Shown here in pieces: positions 8,002-15,187 of a stretch of DNA of 40,471 nucleotides (its first letter is position 1; the number at the start of each line of letters is the position of its first letter). Location: assembly GCA_025965155.1 (NCBI GenBank), contig JAOPXN010000035.1, positions 1 to 40,471 on the forward strand. The letters run 5' to 3'. This DNA comes from Propionibacteriaceae bacterium (GTDB lineage: Bacteria; Actinomycetota; Actinomycetes; Propionibacteriales; Propionibacteriaceae). The notes beneath the pieces were generated by a model, which was given only the letters and a program-made list of their open reading frames with translations, searched no databases and was not told where the DNA came from. Both the position numbers and the translations under genes were made by a program.

Positions 8002-8337
8002 ATGATCTTCATCGTGGTCAAGTTCCCGGTACGCCCTGAGGTCAGTGCCGACTGGCTGAGCCGGGTCGACGACTTCACCCAGGCAACCCGCAGCGAGCCA
8101 GGGAACTTGTGGTTCGACTGGTCGGTGAGCGTGGACGACCCGAACCAGTTCGTGCTGGTCGAGGCGTTCGCAGATGGAGACGCCGCCGTCGCCCACGTGA
8201 ACTCTGACCACTTCAGCGCGGCGATGGAGCTGATGCGGCCGTTGCTGGTGCGGACGCCGGAGATCATCAACGGCGAGCTGCCGGGACAGGGCTGGTCCGA
8301 GATGGGCGAGCTGGTCGTTCCGGAGTCCAACAGCTGA
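8002..8337 (+). CDS. ABM-domain protein, putative quinol monooxygenase
   Basis: A 111-residue single-domain protein of the antibiotic biosynthesis monooxygenase (ABM/YgiN-like) fold: MIFIVVKFPVRPE strand, EPGNLWFDWSVSVDDPNQFVLVEAFAD, and the HVNSDHFSAAMELM helix carry the family pattern (GNLxF...P..F.l.E.....a...H..s.Hf). These small dimeric enzymes oxidise quinols or polyketide-like aromatic compounds without cofactor, but many have unknown roles. The ATG at 8002 is supported by the domain boundary; only a distant GGAGG (7981-7985) is seen, so translation signals are weak. The epimerase gene follows 62 nt later on the same strand. Confidence 0.85.
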   Translation: MIFIVVKFPVRPEVSADWLSRVDDFTQATRSEPGNLWFDWSVSVDDPNQFVLVEAFADGDAAVAHVNSDHFSAAMELMRPLLVRTPEIINGELPGQGWSEMGELVVPESNS

Positions 8338-8399
8338 CGTCCACTGTCCACAGCGGCCGAGGACATCCCGGCGCGCCCCGGTTCGTCGAAGGAGCAGAG

Positions 8400-9395
8400 A
8401 TGACTGCAAGATCAGTGTTGTTCATCGGAGGCACCGGCATCATCAGTGCCGCGAGCACCCGCCGTGCCGTCGAAGCCGGATGGCAGGTGAGCGTGCTGAA
8501 CCGCGGCAAGTCCTCGACCCAGCGGCCCATCCCCTCCGAGGCTGAGATCGTGGTCGGGGACATCGCCGACGCCGACGGAATCCGGGCGGTGCTGGGAAAC
8601 CGCCGCTTCGACGTAGTAGCCGACTTCCTCACGTTCACCCCAGACCAGCTGTCGGCGCGGATGGAGCTGTTCGGCGACCGGACCGATCAGTACGTCTTCA
8701 TCAGCTCCGCCTCGGCCTACCAGACGCCGCCCGGCCGGGTGCCCGTGGTCGAGTCGACGCCGCTGCGAAACCCGTACTGGCAGTATTCGCGGGACAAGAT
8801 CGCCTGCGAGGACATTCTGGTGCAGGCCTACCGCAACCACGGCTTCCCTGCCACGATCGTCCGTCCCTCACACACCTACGACCACACCTCGTTGCCGTTC
8901 GACGGTGGCTGGACCGTGGCTGCCCGGATGCTGCGTGGTCAGGAAGTCGTTGTGCATGGGGACGGTACGTCACTGTGGACCCTTACTCACACCGCCGACT
9001 TCGCCCGGGCCTTCGTCGGCCTGCTGGGCCAGCCGGCCGCCATCGGGGACAGCTTCCACATCACCTCCGACGAGTGGCTGAGCTGGAACCAGATCTTCGC
9101 CGCTGTCGCGAGTGCGCTGGACGTGGAGCCGCGGATGGTCCACGTACCGTCGGACGCGATCGCCGCCGAGGATCCCGAGTGGGGCGCCGGTCTGCTGGGC
9201 GACAAGGCGCACTCGATGATCTTCGACAACGCCAAGGTGAAGGCGCTGGTGCCCGACTACACGGCCGTCATCCCTTACGTGGTTGGTGCCGCGGAAACGG
9301 TCGCCTGGTTCAGCGCTGATCCGTCCCGCCAGCAGGTCGACGCAAAGATGGACGCGACGATGGACCGGCTGGTGGAGCGGTACCGGATTGGTTGA
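8400..9395 (+). CDS. NAD-dependent epimerase/dehydratase (extended SDR)
   Basis: A 331-residue Rossmann-fold protein of the extended short-chain dehydrogenase family. The dinucleotide-binding motif is GGTGIIS (residues 10-16), followed by NRGKSS after strand 2, the VFISSASAY active-site strand (about 99-107) and the catalytic YxxxK pair in YSRDK (about 129-133). The ATG at 8400 has GGAG closely upstream. The C-terminal half (VHGDGTSLWTLTHTADFARAFVGLLG) matches nucleotide-sugar epimerase and isoflavone-reductase-like relatives, but the substrate cannot be told. The next gene overlaps its end by 8 nt. Confidence 0.88.
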   Translation: MTARSVLFIGGTGIISAASTRRAVEAGWQVSVLNRGKSSTQRPIPSEAEIVVGDIADADGIRAVLGNRRFDVVADFLTFTPDQLSARMELFGDRTDQYVFISSASAYQTPPGRVPVVESTPLRNPYWQYSRDKIACEDILVQAYRNHGFPATIVRPSHTYDHTSLPFDGGWTVAARMLRGQEVVVHGDGTSLWTLTHTADFARAFVGLLGQPAAIGDSFHITSDEWLSWNQIFAAVASALDVEPRMVHVPSDAIAAEDPEWGAGLLGDKAHSMIFDNAKVKALVPDYTAVIPYVVGAAETVAWFSADPSRQQVDAKMDATMDRLVERYRIG

Positions 9396-10266
9396 TGATC
9401 ATGAAGGGATCCCTGCTCTGGTAAGGGTTCCCAGCAAGGAGCGGGTGCTGCCGGCGGTGGCCAGCCGGACCGACCCGCGGTTCGGGTACGCCTTGGCGCT
9501 GCCGGCTCAGATCAGCCCGTCGACGGCAGTGCTGGTGGCTGTCCACGGATCGGGCCGTGACGTCGAGGCGACCAGGGATGCCTTCATCGAGTTCGGCGAC
9601 AACCACGACGTGCTGGTGATCGCGCCACTGTTCCCGATGGGGCTGGATGGGGACGTCAGCGGAGTTGGGTACAAAGTGCTGGAGTGGGGGAGCCTCCGGT
9701 ACGACCGGCTGCTGGCCGCGATGGTGGCCGAGGTGGCGACCACGTACGGGCTCAACCAGCAGCGGTTCGGGCTGGTTGGCTTCTCTGGCGGCGGCCAGTT
9801 CGCCCACCGGTTCGGGTGGCTGCACGCCGAACGGCTGTGGGCTCTCTCGATCGGGGCGCCGGGTACCGTCACCGCGCTCGACCACAGCCGCAGCTACTGG
9901 GCCGGGATTGGCGACGTTGTTGACCGCTTCGGCTGTGACGTGGACCTTCCGGCTCTCCGCCGGCTCCCCGTACAGCTCGTGATCGGCGACGACGACCGCG
10001 ACCCGGCGGTGATCCAGCGGCCGGCCGGTGACCCGCTTCGGCTGTCCGGGCCCGACCCGGCGGGCGTTACCCGGATGGACCGGATTCACACCCTGCATCG
10101 CTCACTTGAGGCCGCCGGTGTGCAGAGCCGGCTGGACGTCGTACCTGGGGTGGGCCACCAGCCGGACAACCTGTGGCCGGTGGTTCGGTCCTATCTGGCG
10201 GACCGGCTGGCGGTGCTCAGAACGGCAAGAAGCGCCGGCGAGAACGCCGGCGCTTCCGCGTGCTGA
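9388..10266 (+). CDS. Alpha/beta hydrolase
   Basis: A serine hydrolase of the alpha/beta fold. Visible are VAVHGSGRD (oxyanion region), the nucleophile elbow GFSGGG, an acidic residue in VIGDDDRDP and the final histidine in VPGVGHQPDN. The start is uncertain: TTG at 9388 overlaps the epimerase stop and gives 292 residues; GTG at 9445, after AAGGAG, gives 273. Conserved sequence begins near RTDPRFGYALALP, so either start keeps the domain. The last codons encode RSAGENAGASA and coincide with a perfect 12-bp stem-loop that may be the terminator. Probably translated together with the epimerase; substrate unknown. Confidence 0.75.
   Translation: MVDDHEGIPALVRVPSKERVLPAVASRTDPRFGYALALPAQISPSTAVLVAVHGSGRDVEATRDAFIEFGDNHDVLVIAPLFPMGLDGDVSGVGYKVLEWGSLRYDRLLAAMVAEVATTYGLNQQRFGLVGFSGGGQFAHRFGWLHAERLWALSIGAPGTVTALDHSRSYWAGIGDVVDRFGCDVDLPALRRLPVQLVIGDDDRDPAVIQRPAGDPLRLSGPDPAGVTRMDRIHTLHRSLEAAGVQSRLDVVPGVGHQPDNLWPVVRSYLADRLAVLRTARSAGENAGASAC
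10229..10256. terminator. GC-rich stem-loop between convergent genes, inside the hydrolase 3' end
   Basis: GAAGCGCCGGCG-AGAA-CGCCGGCGCTTC forms a perfect 12-bp stem with a tetraloop. It lies 8 nt before the hydrolase stop codon and 22 bp beyond the end of the convergent msrA gene, so it could stop transcription from both sides. No T-tract follows, as is common for actinobacterial terminators. Confidence 0.6.
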
Positions 10267-10277
10267 GCAATACCAGG

Positions 10278-10916
10278 TCAGCTCGGGTTGCAGGTCACTC
10301 CGGTGGCGTGCACCGGGCAGTAGCCGAAGGGGTTCTTGTCCAGGTACTGCTGGTGGTAGTCCTCGGCGTAGAAGAAGTTCGGCAGCGGCTTCACCTCGGT
10401 GGTGATCCGGCCGAAGCCCGACCGCTCGAACTCGGTCTGGAACTGGCCCAGCACCTGCTCGGCTACCTGGGCCTGCTCCGGCGAGGTGGTGTAGATCGCG
10501 GAGCGGTACTGGGTGCCGACGTCGTTGCCCTGGCGCATGCCCTGGGTTGGGTCGTGGTTCTCGAAGAAGATCTTCAGCAGCTGCGCGAAGCTCGTCTTGG
10601 CCGGGTCGTAGCTGACCTTGACGATCTCGGTGTGGCCGGTACGGGCGCTGCAGACCTCCTCGTACGTCGGGTTGGGGGTGAACCCGCCCGCGTAACCGAC
10701 GGCGGTGTTCGTCACGCCCGGCGCCTGCCAGTAGAGCTTCTCCGCGCCCCAGAAACAGCCGAGCGCGAGATAGGCCACCTCAGATCCAGCCGGGACGCTC
10801 TGCACCGGGATGCCGAAGATCTCGTGGAAGACGGGGCTCGGCAGGACCGAGCTCTTTCGGCCGCGCAGCGCATGGTCCGGCTCCACCATGGTGACTTTCT
10901 GCTTGGAGAACAGCAT
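10278..10916 (-). CDS. msrA: Peptide-methionine (S)-S-oxide reductase
   Basis: A 212-residue MsrA that reduces the S epimer of methionine sulfoxide in proteins and free methionine in the cytoplasm. The catalytic motif GCFWG is at 53-57 with nucleophile Cys54; further conserved stretches are AVGYAGG, GHTEIVKVSYDP and FFENHDPTQ. Two C-terminal cysteines (GYCPVHATGVTC) are placed to act as resolving cysteines for thioredoxin-dependent recycling. The ATG at 10916 gives the usual N-terminal extension. It is monocistronic: convergent with the hydrolase and divergent from metB. Confidence 0.95.
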   Translation of the reverse strand: MLFSKQKVTMVEPDHALRGRKSSVLPSPVFHEIFGIPVQSVPAGSEVAYLALGCFWGAEKLYWQAPGVTNTAVGYAGGFTPNPTYEEVCSARTGHTEIVKVSYDPAKTSFAQLLKIFFENHDPTQGMRQGNDVGTQYRSAIYTTSPEQAQVAEQVLGQFQTEFERSGFGRITTEVKPLPNFFYAEDYHQQYLDKNPFGYCPVHATGVTCNPS

Positions 10917-11021
10917 GGGTTCAGTGTGCCTCTCTGACGTGTTCGAACGAAACTACGCCACCGGTCACAACGCCGTCGCGGCCGACTGCATTCCATCCCG
11001 GGCGGCCGATACGCTCGGGCC

Positions 11022-12170
11022 ATGAGCGACTCCGCTGGCTTCTCCACTCGGGCCATCCACGCCGGCCAGGATCCCGACCCCGCCACCGGGGCGGTGATTC
11101 CGCCGATCTATGCGACCTCGACGTTTGCCCAGGACGGGGTCGGCGGTATCCGTGGCGGCTACGAGTACTCCCGGTCGGCGAACCCGACCCGCGCCGCCCT
11201 GGAGGAATGCATGGCGGCGCTGGAGGGCGGCAGCCGGGGCTTTGCCTTCGCCAGCGGCCTGGCCGCCGAGGACACGCTGCTGCGTACCATCGCCAGCCCG
11301 GGCAGTCACCTGGTCATCCCCAACGATGCCTACGGCGGCACGTTCAGGCTGTTCGCGCGGGTCCATCAGCGCTGGGGCATCGAGGCGACGACTGCGCACC
11401 TGACCGACCTGGAGACGGTCGAGGCCGCGGTGCGTCCGGGCCGCACCACGGCTGTCTGGGTCGAGACTCCGACGAACCCGCTGCTGAACGTCGTCGATAT
11501 CGCCGGGGTCGCGGAGATCGCGCATGCGGCGGGTGCGCTGGTGATCGTAGACAACACGTTCGCGTCGCCGTACCTGCAGCAGCCGCTGGCACTGGGCGCC
11601 GACATCGTGGTGCACTCCACGACGAAGTACTGCGGTGGCCACTCCGACGTCATCGGCGGTGCCCTCGTGGTCGACGACGACGAGCTGGCCGAGCAGCTCA
11701 GGTTCCATCAGAACGCGATCGGTGGGGTGGCCAGCCCGTTCGACTCCTGGCTGGTGCTCCGCGGTCTGAAGACATTGGCGGTCAGGATGGAGCGGCACAG
11801 TGACAACGCCGAGCAGGTAGCCGCGTTCCTGGACGGGCACCCGAAGGTCAGCCAGACCCTCTACCCCGGGCTCCCTTCGCACCCGGGCTTCGAGCTGGCA
11901 AAGCGGCAGATGCGCCGCTTCGGCGGCATGGTCACCTTCCGGGTCGCCGCCGGCGAGCAGGCAGCCCTCGACGTCTGCGCCCGGACGAAGCTGTTCATCC
12001 TGGGCGAGTCCCTCGGTGGGGTCGAGTCCCTGATTGAGCATCCCGGCCGGATGACCCACGCCTCGGTTGTCGGTACCGAGCTCGAGGTATCACCCGACCT
12101 CATCCGCCTCAGCGTTGGCATCGAAGACGTAGAAGACCTCATCGCCGACCTAGACCACGCCCTAGCCTGA
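11022..12170 (+). CDS. metB: Cystathionine gamma-synthase
   Basis: A 382-residue PLP-dependent trans-sulfuration enzyme joining cysteine to an activated homoserine to give cystathionine on the way to methionine. PLP-binding Lys202 is in HSTTKYCGGHSD; other family marks are YEYSRSANPTR (substrate/PLP region), DAYGGTFRLF, VETPTNPLL and VDNTFASPYLQ. Cystathionine gamma-lyase is very similar and cannot be excluded; the place next to the greA/mca block matches metB of M. tuberculosis (Rv1079). A -10-like TACGCT (11010-11015) ends 6 nt before the ATG and no ribosome site is visible, so the message may be leaderless. The stop is followed immediately by the 61-bp repeat array. Confidence 0.92.
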   Translation: MSDSAGFSTRAIHAGQDPDPATGAVIPPIYATSTFAQDGVGGIRGGYEYSRSANPTRAALEECMAALEGGSRGFAFASGLAAEDTLLRTIASPGSHLVIPNDAYGGTFRLFARVHQRWGIEATTAHLTDLETVEAAVRPGRTTAVWVETPTNPLLNVVDIAGVAEIAHAAGALVIVDNTFASPYLQQPLALGADIVVHSTTKYCGGHSDVIGGALVVDDDELAEQLRFHQNAIGGVASPFDSWLVLRGLKTLAVRMERHSDNAEQVAAFLDGHPKVSQTLYPGLPSHPGFELAKRQMRRFGGMVTFRVAAGEQAALDVCARTKLFILGESLGGVESLIEHPGRMTHASVVGTELEVSPDLIRLSVGIEDVEDLIADLDHALA

Positions 12171-12171
12171 C

Positions 12172-12232
12172 CCGCGAGTAGTCAGTACCTCCGCCTCCCA
12201 CCCGGCGTGTCCCGGCGGCACTGACTACTGGC
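12172..12232 (-). repeat. 61-bp repeat copy A
   Basis: First copy of the intergenic repeat, starting 2 bp after the metB stop and placed in minus orientation. Its ends form a perfect 10-bp inverted pair, AGTAGTCAGT (12177-12186) and ACTGACTACT (12220-12229), with 33 bp between, so the transcript could fold as a hairpin right behind metB. Contains the shared core GACACGCCG (minus strand). Confidence 0.8.
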
Positions 12233-12246
12233 GCACGGGCGACTTC

Positions 12247-12307
12247 CCGCGACTGGTCACCTCCTCCGCCCCCTGGTCGGCGTGTCGCTGCGCTGCTGAC
12301 TACTGGC
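12247..12307 (-). repeat. 61-bp repeat copy B
   Basis: Exactly 61 bp, minus orientation, 75 bp after the start of copy A. Shares GCCAGTAGTCAG at one end, GACACGCCG in the core and CAGTCGCGG at the other end. The terminal inverted pair is imperfect (GGTCA / TGACTAC). Confidence 0.8.
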
Positions 12308-12320
12308 TCCGCGCGAATTT

Positions 12321-12381
12321 CCGCGACTGGTCACCTCCTCCGACCCCTGGTCGGCGGGTCCCGGCGGCACTGACTCCTGGC
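12321..12381 (-). repeat. 61-bp repeat copy C
   Basis: Exactly 61 bp, minus orientation, 74 bp after the start of copy B and closest to it in sequence: the half with CCGCGACTGGTCACCTCCTC is identical in both. The core reads GACCCGCCG. After this copy (12382-12510) no gene or further repeat was recognised. Confidence 0.8.
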
Positions 12382-12510
12382 GCAGCGGACGAGGCCGGAA
12401 AGGCGCGCTGCTGCTCGTCCCGCCGCGGATAGCTCGAGATCAGCTGCCGAAGGCCGGTTGAGGTCGTGGCGCGCCGCGTGACGGTCGCCCGCCGCGGTTG
12501 CCTTCCGTTG

Positions 12511-12603
12511 GATTCCATAAACCCGCCCCTCATCGCCGCCAAGTCGTCGACACGCCGGTCGGGAGCCGTACCCGCCACCATGAGTGGCTTATTACTGGAC
12601 TTC
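12511..12603. repeat. 93-bp direct repeat, copy 1
   Basis: Begins GATTCCATAAAC and ends ATTACTGGACTTC; 76 of 93 positions match copy 2 at 12903-12995 with no gaps. It contains CGACACGCCGGTC, a sequence also present in the 61-bp repeat core. Differences are spread over all codon positions in every frame, so it is not evidently coding. A 61-bp repeat (copy D) follows 30 bp later. Confidence 0.75.
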
Positions 12604-12633
12604 ACCTCGTCGAGCGCGTCCCCAACCGTGTCG

Positions 12634-12694
12634 CCGAGTAGTCGCCTGTGCTGCGACACGCCGGTCGGAGCCCGGAGGATGGGACTAGTCGTGG
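12634..12694 (+). repeat. 61-bp repeat copy D
   Basis: Exactly 61 bp, plus orientation. Reads AGTAGTC near its left end, GCGACACGCCG in the core, CGGAGGAT and GACTAGTCGTGG at the right end. Most diverged copy just after the AGTAGTC element. It follows the 93-bp repeat copy 1. Confidence 0.75.
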
Positions 12695-12902
12695 AGGCTC
12701 TCGGTTCATGAATGCCGGCCGTTCGCTCCGAGGGGGTGTTGGCGCGGCTGATTGCGGGGGCGCAACAAACGGCCGCGTTCCGACACCGGTGTTGGGGGCT
12801 TGGCGATGTACGGAAGTGACCGGTCGGGACCCGGCGGCTCGCGGTCAGCTGGATCGGCTGGCGACGCGATGCTCGATGTCGGCGCTCGAACTGTGCTGTC
12901 TC
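12695..12902. other. Unassigned stretch inside the repeat region
   Basis: This 208-bp stretch lies between repeat copy D and the second 93-bp repeat. Open frames cross it on both strands but none has a convincing start, ribosome site or conserved product, and no further repeat copy was recognised. I see no gene in it. Confidence 0.5.
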
Positions 12903-12995
12903 GATTCCACGAACTCCCCCCACATCACCGCCGAGACGGCGACACGCCGGTCAGCTGCCCTAGCCGCCACCATGACCGGCTCATTACTGGACTTC
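12903..12995. repeat. 93-bp direct repeat, copy 2
   Basis: Partner of 12511-12603, 392 bp downstream and in the same orientation. Within it GCCGGTCA and TGACCGGC form a perfect 8-bp inverted pair separated by 19 bp (12947-12981); in copy 1 the matching arms carry mismatches. It is followed after 28 bp by 61-bp repeat copy F, reproducing the order seen at copy 1 plus D. Confidence 0.75.
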
Positions 12996-13023
12996 CAGGT
13001 GCTGGCGCGCGCCAGGCTCGACG

Positions 13024-13084
13024 CCCAGTAGTCAGCGCCGCCGGACGCGCCGACCAACCAGCGCAGGAGAATGACCATCCGCGG
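13024..13084 (+). repeat. 61-bp repeat copy F
   Basis: Exactly 61 bp, plus orientation. Starts CCCAGTAGTCAGCGCCGCCG, like copies A and C, and ends GACCATCCGCGG. The right half is diverged and the core reads GACGCGCCG. It stands in the same place after the 93-bp repeat copy 2 as copy D does after copy 1. Confidence 0.7.
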
Positions 13085-13098
13085 GGATTGCCGGCGCG

Positions 13099-13160
13099 CC
13101 GAGTAGTCAGCTCGGCTGCGACACGCCGCCAGAAGCGCGGAGGATGGGGCTAGTCAGCGG
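13099..13160 (+). repeat. 61-bp repeat copy E (62 bp), overlapping the ung stop
   Basis: Plus orientation, one base longer than the other copies. Reads AGTAGTCAG, GCGACACGCCG, GCGGAGGAT and CTAGTCAGCGG. Its last 7 bp include the ung stop codon (13154-13156). Because ung is on the minus strand, a message running past ung reads this copy in the same sense in which a metB message reads copy A. Confidence 0.75.
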
Positions 13161-13831
13161 ATGGTCCAGTTGATGGGGGTGGTGCCGGCCGATACGAGGA
13201 CTTCGTTGGCGCGGCTGAAGGGACGGGAGCCGAAGAAGCCGCTTCGGGCTGAGAGCGGGGAGGGGTGGGCGCTGGCTATGTACGGGACGTCGCCGAGCAT
13301 CGGGATCAGGCTTTGGGCGTCGCGGCCCCACAGGATCGCTACCAGCGGTCCGCCGCGGTGGACCAGTGCCCCGATGGCGCACTGGGTGACCTGTTCCCAG
13401 CCGCGCCCGCGATGGGACCCCGACTTGCCTGGCTGGACCGTCAGGACCCTGTTCAGCAACAGCACGCCCTGCTCGAACCAGGGGGACAGGTCGCCGGAGG
13501 CGGCGGGTGCGATACCGAGGTCGTCGCGCAGCTCGGCGTAGATGTTGGTCAGGCTGCGCGGGATCGGCCGGACGTCGGGCGCGACCGAGAACGACAGACC
13601 GACCGGATGGCCCGGCGTGGGGTACGGGTCCTGACCCACGATCAGCACCTTGACGTCGGCCAGCGGTCGACTGAACGCACGCAGCACGTGCTCCCCGGCC
13701 GGAAGGTATCCACGGCCGGCCGCCAGCTCGGCGCGCAGGAAGTCGCCCATCGCCGCGACGGTGTCGGCAACCGGCGACAGCGCCTCCGCCCAGTCAGCCG
13801 CGATCAGATCGGTCAGTGGGCGTCGAACCAC
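13154..13831 (-). CDS. ung: Uracil-DNA glycosylase, family 1
   Basis: A 225-residue family 1 uracil-DNA glycosylase that removes uracil from DNA at the start of base-excision repair. The water-activating Asp68 is in [17 protein letters not shown] and the DNA-intercalation loop is [18 protein letters not shown] near residues 190-207. Length is normal. The GTG at 13831 is preceded by AAGGAG and lies inside the last codons of the upstream MFS gene (38-bp overlap, different frame), so the two are translationally linked. Repeat copy E covers its stop codon. Confidence 0.95.
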   Translation of the reverse strand: MVRRPLTDLIAADWAEALSPVADTVAAMGDFLRAELAAGRGYLPAGEHVLRAFSRPLADVKVLIVGQDPYPTPGHPVGLSFSVAPDVRPIPRSLTNIYAELRDDLGIAPAASGDLSPWFEQGVLLLNRVLTVQPGKSGSHRGRGWEQVTQCAIGALVHRGGPLVAILWGRDAQSLIPMLGDVPYIASAHPSPLSARSGFFGSRPFSRANEVLVSAGTTPINWTIR

Positions 13832-15050
13832 TCGGGGCTCCTTCCTGCTCGAAACCAGGGTCGGCGACTACGTCGTCGGAGGCGTGCGGCGGCCCGCCCG
13901 GCATCCGCAATGCGTACAGTGACGCAGTCAGCAGCAGAGCCGCGCCGACCCCGAAGGCCACCGGGTACGAGACGCGGTCGGCCAACAGGCCAGCCACCAG
14001 CGGACCGACGATGGCCCCGACGTCGGCGCACATCGAGAACACCGCGACGGCGGTGCCGCCCCGCCCGCCGGCGGCGTCACCGACCGACGCGGCCGGTGCG
14101 GTGCCGAGGAACGCCGATGCCACCCCGTACGCACAGAGGGCCACGATCAGATACCCGATATCGGGTACGAACGGGACCGCGAAGATCGATACGGCGGCCA
14201 GCGCGCTACCGCCCACGATCGCCGGCTTGCGACCGACGGTGTCAACGAACCTGCCAGCCGGCCCCACCGCAATGGTCTGGGCCACGGAGGCACACGCGAA
14301 CGCCGCCCCGGTCCAGGAGGTGGGCCGGTGCAGCACCTCGACCACCAGCACCGGTACTAAGGAGCTGCGTACCCCAAACGAGCTCCAGCCCTGCGCCAGG
14401 TTGCACAGGCACGCGGCCTGGTACCGAGAGTCCCGCAGTACCTGGCGGAACGGGATCGGCGCCGCCTGCTCGCCGTGCCGAATCCGGTCAGCGCCGCCGC
14501 GAAGCAGCACCAGGCCCACAACGCCCGCCACTGCCAGCGTTCCTGCGTAGAAGAAGAACGGCGCGGTGATCGAGATGGCGGCCAACAGCCCGCCGACCGC
14601 GGGCCCGGCCATCCCGCCGATCAGGAATCCACCTTGGTAGAAGCCGGCGGCTCGGCCGCGGATGGTCACCGGGACCGAGCCCAGCAGCAGGGTCATGGCT
14701 GAGACGGTGAACATGGCTGACCCGATGCCGCCGATCCCGCGGAGCAGCAACAGTTGCGAATAGCTGGCGGCGATACCGGCTAGGCCGCTGGACATAGCGA
14801 CGATGAAGATGCCAGTGGCCAGCACCACCCGCTCACCGGCCAGCGAGATCATCCAGCCGCACCACGGGCTCGACACGAGGCGCATCAGCGCAAATACCGA
14901 GACCACTGCGCCGACCTCGAGGTTGCCGACGCCGAAGCTACGGGCGAAGACCGGCAGGACCGGCACCAGCACCCCAAATCCCACCGCAACGCAGAACGCG
15001 ATCAGCCCGAGTACGACGACATCGCGGGGGAGGGGAACGCGAGATCGCAT
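13794..15050 (-). CDS. MFS transporter, 12-helix type
   Basis: A major facilitator superfamily permease of about 418 residues with around 12 hydrophobic segments. Visible are [16 protein letters not shown] in helix 1, [18 protein letters not shown] in the helix 2-3 loop (the A-motif region), [12 protein letters not shown] and the second-half A-like motif [16 protein letters not shown]. Relatives are drug or metabolite exporters; the substrate is unknown. I prefer the ATG at 15050, directly before the first helix; a GTG at 15080 adds ten residues. The C-terminal tail is polar and overlaps the ung start. Confidence 0.85.
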   Translation of the reverse strand: MRSRVPLPRDVVVLGLIAFCVAVGFGVLVPVLPVFARSFGVGNLEVGAVVSVFALMRLVSSPWCGWMISLAGERVVLATGIFIVAMSSGLAGIAASYSQLLLLRGIGGIGSAMFTVSAMTLLLGSVPVTIRGRAAGFYQGGFLIGGMAGPAVGGLLAAISITAPFFFYAGTLAVAGVVGLVLLRGGADRIRHGEQAAPIPFRQVLRDSRYQAACLCNLAQGWSSFGVRSSLVPVLVVEVLHRPTSWTGAAFACASVAQTIAVGPAGRFVDTVGRKPAIVGGSALAAVSIFAVPFVPDIGYLIVALCAYGVASAFLGTAPAASVGDAAGGRGGTAVAVFSMCADVGAIVGPLVAGLLADRVSYPVAFGVGAALLLTASLYALRMPGGPPHASDDVVADPGFEQEGAPSGSTPTDRSDRG

Positions 15051-15187
15051 CCAGCCACCGACCCTTAACGCCCTGCTCACCGGGTCAAGTGTGCACCCTG
15101 GCCGGGCGGCTCAGCGCGCCGCCCGCGAGGAACTGCGCGCTTGGTTACGGTGAGTGCGGGGTAAGGCGGGGACCAAAGGAGGCTGTT

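Noticed and set aside
12300-12923. A 207-codon minus-strand open frame and a similar one at 12845-13078 sharing a KSSN...MVA...DRRV peptide
   Set aside because: The similarity comes from the 93-bp DNA repeat. Differences between copies change amino acids freely, starts lack ribosome sites, and the frames run through the 61-bp repeats.
12752-13153. Plus-strand open frame of 133 codons in the repeat region
   Set aside because: Arg/Ala/Gly-rich translation typical of non-coding GC-rich DNA; it crosses repeats of different origin and has no conserved motif.
12172-13160. CRISPR array or integron attC sites
   Set aside because: Units are diverged, occur in both orientations and have irregular spacing without unique equal-length spacers; no attC core sequences or cas/integrase genes are present.
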